In this document: piece by piece, positions 1-5,893 of the stretch | Numbering within the stretch: position 1 is the first letter of the stretch | How the letters are laid out: every line of letters starts with the position of its first letter | Assembly (NCBI GenBank): GCA_910578965.1 | Contig: CAJTSP010000075.1 | Coordinates: 1 to 12,504 of the forward strand | Origin: an uncultured Oscillospiraceae bacterium | GTDB taxonomy: Bacteria > Bacillota > Clostridia > Oscillospirales > Ruminococcaceae | Length of the DNA: 12,504 bases | Direction of reading: 5' to 3' | The notes under the pieces: model-generated | The model's input: the letters and a program-made list of their open reading frames with translations, nothing else | What the model was told of the DNA's origin: nothing | Database searches by the model: none | Made by a program: the position numbers and the translations under genes

Positions 1-36
1 GGCTGCGCTGTAAATCTTTTGCTCAAAATCGCTCAT
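1..36 (-). CDS. argS: argS 5' end, partial (first 12 codons, second copy)
   Basis: The minus strand from 36 encodes MSDFEQKIYSAA and runs off the left edge. These are exactly the first 12 codons of the full-length arginyl-tRNA synthetase gene at 9729-11387, and the ribosome site upstream (AGGAG, 7 nt before the ATG) is also identical. The start lies about 95 nt after the argR stop on the same strand, so if real this copy would be the next gene after argR, an argR-argS order known in other Firmicutes. It may be a second argS gene, the same argS reached through a tandem or circular arrangement, or the shared end of an assembly-graph path. The coding identity is certain; what lies beyond the edge is unknown. 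Confidence 0.7.
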   Translation of the reverse strand, partial: MSDFEQKIYSAA

Positions 37-55
37 TCTTCTGCTCCTTACTTTT
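1..55. repeat. 55-bp exact repeat, copy 1
   Basis: Bases 1-55 equal bases 11352-11406 with no mismatch. The unit covers the first 12 codons of argS, its ribosome site and a few bases of leader. The match stops abruptly: base 56 is A here, while copy 2 has T at 11407, and the sequences are unrelated beyond. The left limit coincides with the window edge, so the true repeat may be longer. Confidence 0.97.
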
Positions 56-131
56 ATGGGCTATCTATAAAATTGACCTTCAATCCGGCTTTTGCAGGCC
101 GGCCGCGCTTTTTGCGGTCCCTGCAGGGGCG

Positions 132-587
132 TTAATCCTCGTAGATGATCTTTTCGATGTCCTGGTAGAGCTCCTCGGCCGAATCATTGTCCCGCATGGC
201 CAAAAAGGCGGTGTTGTCGCCCGCAATCGTGCCCACCAGATGGTCGATCTGCATGCCGTCAAATACGGCGCAGGCAGCCGAGGCAAGCTCGGGCAGGGTT
301 TTAATAACGATCAGGTTCTGTGCGCGGTCTACGCTGATGACGCTCTCATGCAGGATGGTCTTTAGCCGTTGTCGGACGTTTTCATCCGAAGAGGGGGACA
401 GCATATACCGGTACCGGCCGTCCGGGTCGCTGCGCTTGACGATCCGCATGGCCTTGATTTCGCGCGAGAGGGTGGGCTGGGTACAACTTACCCCATAGGC
501 GGCCAGGGCCTGCCGCAGTTGGTGCTGGTTTTCGATTGGCTGCTCCAAAATGATCTTTCGGATCAATTCTCGTCGGTTTGTTGCCAT
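132..587 (-). CDS. argR: Arginine repressor ArgR/AhrC
   Basis: Hexameric arginine-responsive transcription regulator of about 151 aa, the usual family length. The N-terminal winged helix-turn-helix carries TQPTLSREIK (residues 36-45) with the conserved Ser-Arg of the recognition helix. The C-terminal domain carries GTIAGDNT (119-126), the arginine-binding and oligomerisation segment. Most family members have GDDT there, so the second Asp is Asn. The start at 587 (MATNRREL) is chosen because it aligns with the family N-terminus; an ATG at 605 with GAGGGG 9 nt upstream would add six residues, and the open frame extends to 662 without support. The gene follows the B3/4 gene by 95 nt with no clear promoter or terminator between, so it is probably co-transcribed with it from the promoter at 1504-1532. 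It likely regulates its own operon through the ARG box at 1526-1543 and perhaps the arc and argS genes. Confidence 0.95.
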   Translation of the reverse strand: MATNRRELIRKIILEQPIENQHQLRQALAAYGVSCTQPTLSREIKAMRIVKRSDPDGRYRYMLSPSSDENVRQRLKTILHESVISVDRAQNLIVIKTLPELASAACAVFDGMQIDHLVGTIAGDNTAFLAMRDNDSAEELYQDIEKIIYED

Positions 588-682
588 ACGCTCTAATTCC
601 CCCATGCCTGTTTTCCCCTCGGAGGGCGCCCGTTTTCCGTCATCGAAAATTGCGCCCCTCAAATGCAGGGTGCGCTACCGGA

Positions 683-1402
683 TCAGCTTTCCAGCAGAGC
701 CTCGCGGTTTTGTGCGGTAACAATCTGCTTTTGCAGTACCTTTGCGTTCAGCAGGCTGCCAAGCAAACCGGCGAGCTCCTCCACAGCGGCGGCCAATTCG
801 TCCAGCCGGGCGGGGTCCACGCATTCCATCGCAATAAACTCGCTGTCGGTGTCGTCCTGCACGGCGGTGCGCTGGCCGTCCCGCCAGTTCCAGCAACGGC
901 AGACAATACCGGCGTCGTCATAATAGGCAAGCTCGCCGGGCAGCGGGGGCTCGGGCTTTTCCGAGCCGATGGGCAAAAAGTCTTCGCCGCCCTTTACTAT
1001 GCCCAGACGCAGATTACCCGCAATTGCGTCCAAATTTTCGGCCCCGATGGGCAGGGCGTATTTTAGCGAGATGGCGTTGGTAATATCCACGGTGGGGGCA
1101 ATGCTGCCCACCGGATTATCGTGCAGCACCCGCTTGAGCAGCGCTTCCACCGAGCAGCGCGCCCCCTTTTTGGTGGGGAACTTCTGGTACGCCTGCCGCC
1201 AAACCGCGACCACCGCATTTTCCGAAATGGTCTCACTGGTCAGGTGCCGTTTGGCCTGGGTGTTGGCCTGTTCCAAAAAGGCTTTGATTTGGGCCGCCCT
1301 TGCCTCATCCGGCCGGGCGGAAAGCCCCTGTACGGCCAGTACGCCAATGGCAGCATGCGGGAAGAGCTGCCAAAACGATTCTTCCGCAACAAACTTTTTC
1401 AT
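683..1402 (-). CDS. Freestanding B3/4 (PheT-like editing) domain protein
   Basis: A 239-aa protein of the COG3382 type: a B3/B4 domain resembling the editing domain of the phenylalanyl-tRNA synthetase beta chain but lacking the rest of PheT. Visible family blocks are NPVGSIAPTVDITNAIS (96-112), the following LPIGAENLD (117-125), GNLRLGIVKGGEDFLPIG (129-146) and CRCWNWRDGQRT (168-179). It is soluble, with no signal peptide or membrane segment. In PheRS this domain hydrolyses mischarged Tyr-tRNA(Phe); freestanding homologues are thought to act in trans on tRNA, but the substrate of this one cannot be read from sequence. The start is preceded by AAGGAGGA about 13 nt upstream, slightly far but the only good site. 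It is the first gene after an ArgR-type promoter and lies directly upstream of argR, so a role in arginine-linked translation quality control is plausible inference. Confidence 0.85.
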   Translation of the reverse strand: MKKFVAEESFWQLFPHAAIGVLAVQGLSARPDEARAAQIKAFLEQANTQAKRHLTSETISENAVVAVWRQAYQKFPTKKGARCSVEALLKRVLHDNPVGSIAPTVDITNAISLKYALPIGAENLDAIAGNLRLGIVKGGEDFLPIGSEKPEPPLPGELAYYDDAGIVCRCWNWRDGQRTAVQDDTDSEFIAMECVDPARLDELAAAVEELAGLLGSLLNAKVLQKQIVTAQNREALLES

Positions 1403-1503
1403 GGATACAGCTTATCCTCCTTGCCCTGTTTGCAATTCTTTGGCGGATGCATGCCGGGCTGTTTCGGATACGCAGGAGCCGGCATGGCAGATAATCTCGG
1501 ATT

Positions 1504-1532
1504 ATTATAGCAAAAGCTTCCTTAAAATGCAA
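1504..1532 (-). promoter_or_regulatory. Sigma-A promoter of the B3/4-argR unit
   Basis: Read on the minus strand, TTGCAT (1527-1532) is separated by exactly 17 nt from TATAAT (1504-1509), a near-consensus vegetative promoter. The predicted transcript starts near 1497, leaving a leader of roughly 95 nt before the B3/4 gene. The promoter straddles the 3' end of the M20 gene, whose stop codon is at 1522-1524. Confidence 0.85.
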
Positions 1533-2634
1533 GAATATTCATAAAAGCATGCATGGTCGGCCAGAGCAGCGGGTCGGGGTATTCGTAGCCGGCGCTGTGC
1601 AGCGGCGGGGCGGTCGTACCGGCGCCAATGCCAAAAAACGCCCCGGCACAGTGCCGTAGGTACTGGCCAAAATCCTCGCTCCATCGCATGGGGGATGCCA
1701 GCAGTTTCCCCTGGCAGGCGGCGAGCACCTTTTGGGCGCAGGCTTTTTCATTAACGGTTGCGCAAAAGCTGTCCTGGCTTTCCCAGCTACAATCCAGCTT
1801 GTCGGCAGCCGCAAGCTCATGCATTTTATGTAAAATCGCAGCCTGCATTTCTTCCAGCGGCTCATCCCGTTCGGCCCGCAGAGTCAGCCAGAGCTCGGCC
1901 TGGGCGGCTGCAATGCCAAACGCCTTTTTCCCCAAACGCGCACCCGCTACCGTGCAGAGGGCAAGGCCGGCGGCGCTTTGCGGCGGCGCCGGCTCGGGCA
2001 GGGTACAGAGCAGCCGGCCCAGCGCCCTTGCGGGCGAGCGCCCCAGCTCGGGGGTGGCCGCGTGGGTCTGGCAGCCGGTTATGCGCAGGGTAAGCCCACG
2101 GGAAGCACAGGCAAACACCCCGCTGCGGGTATACACCTGCCCTAAGGGCAGCCCGGGCAGGTTGTGAGCCCCATAGATTTCGGCCACCGGCTCCTTCTCA
2201 AGCAGCCCAAGGCAGCTTTTAGCTCCCTCGCCGGTTTCCTCGGCCGGCTGAAAGAGCAAAAACACCTCCCGGTTAAGTACGGCCCTTTCCAGCAGTAGCG
2301 CCACGCCGCAAAGCGCCGCGGCATGCCCGTCGTGCCCGCAGAGATGGGACGCCCCGCCCCCCTCCAGAGGCAGGGCGTCGTAATCCGCCCGCAGAGCAAT
2401 GGCCGGCCGGCGCAGGTCGGCCTCCCTGTGCACGGCATAAAAGCCGGGCCCGCATTCCTTTAATTCCAGGCCGGTATTTTGGGACAGAAATTGCTGCAGC
2501 ACCGCTTTGGTCTGCCGCTCGTTTCCGGCCGGCTCGGGGCAGGCATGCAGCCGGCTGCGCAGGGCCGCCGCCGCGTCCACGGCCTGCCGGGCCTGCGGGC
2601 TCTTTGGCCGGCAGGCAAAACGCTCGTGTTCCAT
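1522..2634 (-). CDS. M20D family amidohydrolase (HipO/IAA-amino acid hydrolase type)
   Basis: A metal-dependent hydrolase of N-acyl amino acids or similar amides, 370 aa, typical of the family. The two-metal centre is intact: D84 in LRADYDALP, C99/H101/H104 in CGHDGH, E132-E133 in FQPAEE, H157 in GAHNLPG and H346 in PLHSAGY. H191 in THAATP lies in the lid domain, and WSEDFG (318-323) is the usual C-terminal block. The start at 2634 is preferred over the upstream open frame because AGGAG lies 7 nt before it. No signal peptide is visible, so it is cytoplasmic. It follows the AraC-type regulator by 179 nt on the same strand. Within an arginine island it could release arginine or ornithine from N-acyl or other conjugates, but the family is broad and the true substrate is unknown. 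Confidence 0.88.
   Translation of the reverse strand: MEHERFACRPKSPQARQAVDAAAALRSRLHACPEPAGNERQTKAVLQQFLSQNTGLELKECGPGFYAVHREADLRRPAIALRADYDALPLEGGGASHLCGHDGHAAALCGVALLLERAVLNREVFLLFQPAEETGEGAKSCLGLLEKEPVAEIYGAHNLPGLPLGQVYTRSGVFACASRGLTLRITGCQTHAATPELGRSPARALGRLLCTLPEPAPPQSAAGLALCTVAGARLGKKAFGIAAAQAELWLTLRAERDEPLEEMQAAILHKMHELAAADKLDCSWESQDSFCATVNEKACAQKVLAACQGKLLASPMRWSEDFGQYLRHCAGAFFGIGAGTTAPPLHSAGYEYPDPLLWPTMHAFMNILAF
1526..1543 (-). promoter_or_regulatory. ARG box (ArgR operator) over the -35 element
   Basis: On the minus strand the 18-mer TATGAATATTCTTGCATT closely matches the B. subtilis AhrC ARG-box pattern CATGAATAAAAATKCAAK in both half-sites (ATGAATA and TKCA). It overlaps the -35 hexamer at 1527-1532, the expected position for repression by an arginine-loaded ArgR. 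With argR itself downstream this suggests autoregulation. It also encodes the last codons of the M20 gene, so the bases serve two roles. Confidence 0.75.
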
Positions 2635-2751
2635 TTTGCTGCTCCTTGTTGTAGGGCCGGCAAGGGCTTTGGCAGCCGGCTTTTTTGATGCCGGAAAATC
2701 CTGCGCGTATTTTGCAATTCCAAAGCCCAAGGCCGCGCTCCTGCCATATCC

Positions 2752-2789
2752 GCCGGCCAAAGGCCGGCCTGCCGCTTTGCCGGGCAGGC
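2752..2789 (-). other. Tandem GC-rich hairpins after the AraC gene
   Basis: Two perfect hairpins overlap by two bases: GCCTGCC/GGCAGGC (arms 2767-2773 and 2783-2789, 9-nt loop) and GCCGGCC/GGCCGGC (arms 2752-2758 and 2762-2768, 3-nt loop). They follow the AraC stop codon on the minus strand. Neither has a U-tract, so they are not canonical intrinsic terminators. They may protect a 3' end or mark the boundary with the M20 gene. I saw no clear promoter in the 2635-2813 gap. Confidence 0.45.
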
Positions 2790-2813
2790 TTTCCGTGCTG
2801 GCGCGTTTCGAGT

Positions 2814-4118
2814 TCAGGTGCGGCTGCGCCTGCCCGTACCTCGGCGGCTGCTTTCGCTGCCGTCTGCCTTTTGCAGGCTGATGCCGTTGCGGAACTCGGT
2901 GGGGGTCATCTGCTTATACTTGAAAAAATTGAGGTTAAAGGTGCGGATGTTGTTGTAGCCCACCTCAAAGGCGACGTCGATAACAAGATGGTCGGTGGTG
3001 GAGAGCAACTCACAGGCCTTGTTGACCCGGATGGTGTTGAGCAGGTTTTCAAAGTTCTTTTCGGAGTGGTAGAGCAGCAGGCGGTTCATCTCGGTGACCG
3101 AAATGCCAAAGTTTGAGGCTACATGGTTGGCGGAAAGGTCTTCCTGCTGGTAGTTTTTAAAGATGTAATCGGTAACCGAGTAGGCGATGTTTTTATCGCT
3201 GCGGTTGTATTTGGGCTTGGCCTTGGCATAGATTTTGCGGTAGTTGATGGGGGTAATGCCCACCTTGCCGGTAAAATGCTTGGACAAATGGCTCGCATCC
3301 ACATACCCTACCATGCTGGCAACCTCATCTAAGGTAAGGTCGGTGTAAATAAGGTAGTCGGACGCTTTTTCGATGCGGATGCTGTTGAGCAGCTTCATAA
3401 AGGTAAGGCCGGTCTGCTCGCTGAGCTGCTTGGACAGGGTGGATTCCGAGAGGAAAAACACCTCTGCCACCTTGGAAAGGGCCAGCTTTTCGGACGAATG
3501 GGCGTAAATATAGCTCAGCACCGAGTTGCTGATGCCGCTCTGGTTCTGGCCCCGCCGCTCGTTGTTCTCGCCGTGCAGCGAAAGGATGTACCGCCGATAA
3601 ACGATCATCAGCTCGATCAGCTTGTTGGTGGTGTACAGTTGGGTGAGCGGCTTGCTGGACAGGGTTACGCGGGCGGATTCCACCCCGAGCTCGGCCTTGA
3701 GGTGCTCCATCAGGGTGTCCATATATTCGGCCTGCACCGAATCAAGATAGACCACCGGCTCCATCGATAGGAAGCGCAGCAGCTCCGAGCTGTCATCCTC
3801 CAGGCCCGGAACCCCCTTGAGAGCCTGGTTGATATAGGTATAGTCGTATACTACCTTGATAAACTGCAGGGTCTCGTCCACCCGTGTGATCTCGGTGATC
3901 TTCCAGGGAGTGATGGCAATCAGGGCATTGGGAAGCAGTTCGTACCCGGTGCCATCGATCACAATCTCGCCCCGGCCCCGCTTGATGTACAAAAACCGGG
4001 CTGCCTGATGGATCAAAGCACGGGTCGGGGATTGAATTGCCTCGTAGTCAAAGGAGCAGATGGTTGCCGGGTCCAGCGCGGCAGCGATGCTGTCCTGCAG
4101 GGTTGCGGGTTTGTTCAT
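2814..4118 (-). CDS. AraC-family regulator with two tandem DNA-binding domains
   Basis: Predicted transcription regulator of 434 aa. Residues about 1-110 look like the cupin-type sensor of AraC proteins. A first complete AraC/XylS DNA-binding domain spans about 196-298: LALSKVAEVFFLSESTLSKQ is its first helix-turn-helix and LDEVASMVGYVDASHLSKHF its second, ending GITPINYRK. A second complete copy spans about 311-412: LSANHVASNFGISVTEMNRL, then VIDVAFEVGYNNIRTFNLNF, ending MTPTEFRNG. Most family members have one such domain of about 100 aa. The polar tail after 412 is rich in Ser and Arg. The start at 4118 (MNKPATLQ) has GAGG about 11 nt upstream and fits the family; the open frame continues to 4247 with unconvincing residues. 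It lies directly after the arc operon on the same strand, so it is the best candidate for a pathway-specific regulator of arc. The effector is unknown. Confidence 0.88.
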   Translation of the reverse strand: MNKPATLQDSIAAALDPATICSFDYEAIQSPTRALIHQAARFLYIKRGRGEIVIDGTGYELLPNALIAITPWKITEITRVDETLQFIKVVYDYTYINQALKGVPGLEDDSSELLRFLSMEPVVYLDSVQAEYMDTLMEHLKAELGVESARVTLSSKPLTQLYTTNKLIELMIVYRRYILSLHGENNERRGQNQSGISNSVLSYIYAHSSEKLALSKVAEVFFLSESTLSKQLSEQTGLTFMKLLNSIRIEKASDYLIYTDLTLDEVASMVGYVDASHLSKHFTGKVGITPINYRKIYAKAKPKYNRSDKNIAYSVTDYIFKNYQQEDLSANHVASNFGISVTEMNRLLLYHSEKNFENLLNTIRVNKACELLSTTDHLVIDVAFEVGYNNIRTFNLNFFKYKQMTPTEFRNGISLQKADGSESSRRGTGRRSRT

Positions 4119-4217
4119 TGTTGTTCGCCTCGGCTTTTGAGAGATTTCAGCGCCGCTTCGCAAGGGGGCGGGCAGATAGCCCTTTGTAGAACGATGGCAA
4201 CGGCTGTTGTTCAGCAT

Positions 4218-4257
4218 AATACCGGCCGTACACAATAAATTGCGCACAGCCGGTATT
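4218..4257 (-). other. 18-bp RNA hairpin between the antiporter and AraC genes
   Basis: In the minus-strand transcript, arms at 4240-4257 and 4218-4235 pair over 18 consecutive positions around a UUUA loop. Three of the pairs are G-U wobbles, which become A-C mismatches in the opposite strand. No U-tract follows in the minus direction, so it is not a standard terminator for the arc operon; a U-tract does follow on the plus strand, where no gene is transcribed. It starts 100 nt upstream of the AraC start codon. It could be an RNA processing or stability element. No clear promoter for the AraC gene was found in 4119-4348. Confidence 0.6.
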
Positions 4258-4348
4258 TTTTAGGGGGATGGCCGGAGATGCTCACTGCGTGGGCAAACCG
4301 CGCCTATAAGAGCCGCCCGGCCGTCCCCGCGGCAAAACAAACCTACCG

Positions 4349-5806
4349 TTACAGGATGGCCATTGCGACGGTCAGCACGACAGCCGAGAATACCGCAATC
4401 ACAGCCAGCAGCTTGCCGGCCCACTTGACCCAGGTTTCCCAGGGCACACGGGCCAGGGCCAGGCCGCCCATGATGAAGCCGCAGGTGGGGGTAAACAGGT
4501 TGACAAACCCGTTGGCGGCCACATTGATCATGATGGAGGTCTCTACCGACCAGCCCATGCCGGCCACAATGGGCGAAACGATGGGGGCCGAGAGGCTGGC
4601 CAGGCCGGAGGAAGACGGAACCAGGAAGCTCAGGCCCACGTGCAGCACGTAATCCAGGAAGCCGAACACAGGGGCGGGCAGCCCGGAAGCGGACAGCGCG
4701 GTGATCGAGGCCTCGACCAGCCAGGTGCCAAACCCGGTGGAGGACATGATCACGGTGGTGGCGCGGGCCAGCGCGATGACCAGGTTGACCGAGATCATAT
4801 CAGTAAAGCCGTTGATCACGCAGGGCATCAGCTTTGTCTTGTCGTCCAGGCCGATCAGGCCCATCACAAAGCCCATCAGCAAGAACCAGGTGGCCGCGTC
4901 GTCAAACCACCACCAGCCCAGGGGGTTGCCGGTCAAAAAGCCGGTAAAGCCCAGCGCGCTGAAGATGCCCTCGTTCAGGTCTTCCCAGGGGATAAAGCCA
5001 AGGATCATGACCACAAACGAGAGGGCGAACACGATCAGAACGCCCTTTTGCTTGCCGGTGAGCTTGACGTTGTCGTCGATCTCGGTGGAGGTGCCGTAGG
5101 CAGCCTTGCACTCCGCGATCTGCTCGCTGGTAAAGATCGAGCCCTTGCCGTCCTTGACCTTTTTGGCGTAGGCGGTTACAAAGAAGGCCGAGATCAGGTA
5201 GGTGCCCAGCCAGAGGATGATGGCCTCCACATACACGGTGCCCATGTTGACGCTTACGCCGCTGTCCACCGCGGCGGCAACCGCCGCGCCGGTGGCAAAG
5301 GGGTTGATGGTGGAGCCCAGAACGCCGCTGCCGGCGCCCAACAGTACGGTGGCCGCGCCCACCATCGGGTCAAAGCCGGCGGCCATCATGGTGGCGGCCA
5401 GCAGGATGTAGAAGCCTACCGTCTCCTCGCCCATGCCGTAGGTGGTGCCGCCGATCGAGAAGAGGAACATCAAAATCCAAACAAGGGCCAGTTCCTTGCC
5501 CTTGAGGTTTTTGACCAGCACGTGGATGCCGACCTCCAGCGCGCCGGTGGCGTTCAGGATGGACAGGAAAATGCCCAGGCAGAACACGAAGCCGATCACA
5601 TCGCCCGCGTCATGCCAGCCGCCGATGGGGGCCATTAAAATGTCGGACAGGCTCGCGCCCGCAACCTCTGCCAGCTCGCCGGTCTCGGAGTCGGTGTAGG
5701 CCTGGCCGTTGGCCAGCCAGGTTGCCAGCGAAACCACCAGCAGTACGCAGAGCAGGATCACAAAGGTGTTAAGCGAACGCCGCTTTTTCTTTTGCTGTTG
5801 TGCCAT
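4349..5806 (-). CDS. YfcC/ArcD-type basic amino acid antiporter
   Basis: Integral membrane protein of 485 aa with a charged N-terminus (KKKRR at 6-10), a first membrane helix at about 14-31 and roughly 12 helices in all. It belongs to the YfcC/DcuC-like superfamily that includes the ArcD basic amino acid antiporters. Family-like segments are GSGVLGSTINPFATG in the first half and PSSSGLASLSAPIVSPIV in the second, probably the two re-entrant substrate-site loops. Being the fourth gene of the arc operon, it very likely swaps external arginine for internal ornithine, driving the ADI pathway without energy cost. The start has an excellent ribosome site, GAGGAGG ending 8 nt before the ATG. A 19-bp hairpin lies in the 87-nt gap after arcC. 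Substrate is inferred from context; citrulline or another amino acid cannot be excluded. Confidence 0.88.
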   Translation of the reverse strand: MAQQQKKKRRSLNTFVILLCVLLVVSLATWLANGQAYTDSETGELAEVAGASLSDILMAPIGGWHDAGDVIGFVFCLGIFLSILNATGALEVGIHVLVKNLKGKELALVWILMFLFSIGGTTYGMGEETVGFYILLAATMMAAGFDPMVGAATVLLGAGSGVLGSTINPFATGAAVAAAVDSGVSVNMGTVYVEAIILWLGTYLISAFFVTAYAKKVKDGKGSIFTSEQIAECKAAYGTSTEIDDNVKLTGKQKGVLIVFALSFVVMILGFIPWEDLNEGIFSALGFTGFLTGNPLGWWWFDDAATWFLLMGFVMGLIGLDDKTKLMPCVINGFTDMISVNLVIALARATTVIMSSTGFGTWLVEASITALSASGLPAPVFGFLDYVLHVGLSFLVPSSSGLASLSAPIVSPIVAGMGWSVETSIMINVAANGFVNLFTPTCGFIMGGLALARVPWETWVKWAGKLLAVIAVFSAVVLTVAMAIL

Positions 5807-5832
5807 CAGGGTATCCTCCTCAATTTTATCTG

Positions 5833-5876
5833 GTTTTCTGCCCGCCGAAAAGTGTTTTTTTCGGCGGGCAAAAAAC
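5833..5876 (-). other. 19-bp RNA hairpin in the arcC-antiporter gap
   Basis: In the minus-strand transcript, arms at 5858-5876 and 5833-5851 pair over 19 positions (one U-G wobble, all others Watson-Crick) around a 6-nt loop. It ends about 13 nt upstream of the antiporter ribosome site at 5815-5820. The bases after it are GATAAAATTG-like rather than a U-tract, so it is not an intrinsic terminator for arcC. It probably stabilises or separates the arcABC message from the antiporter message, or tunes antiporter translation. Confidence 0.65.
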
Positions 5877-5893
5877 AGTGATGCACCGTAACG

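Noticed and set aside
605..662. An extended ArgR N-terminus starting at 662
   Set aside because: No ribosome site precedes it, and the added residues do not resemble ArgR proteins.
2700..2790. Frequent GCCGGC palindromes as a dispersed repeat family
   Set aside because: They occur inside genes as common Ala/Gly codon pairs as well as in gaps; without a genome count they cannot be called enriched.
4218..4261. Plus-strand intrinsic terminator at the hairpin with a T-run
   Set aside because: No plus-strand gene lies upstream to be terminated, and three A-C mismatches weaken the stem in that direction; the minus RNA pairs better.
4300..4348. GC-rich hairpin just after the antiporter stop as the arc operon terminator
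   Set aside because: The stem is only about 5 bp (GCCGC/GCGGC) and is followed by TCTTAT rather than a U-tract; too weak to call.
4640..5638. A 332-codon plus-strand open frame opposite the antiporter gene, and similar long plus-strand frames at 6636-7868, 8119-9207 and 10422-11426
   Set aside because: They are antisense shadows of well-identified genes in GC-rich DNA: biased composition, no recognisable domain, no ribosome site.
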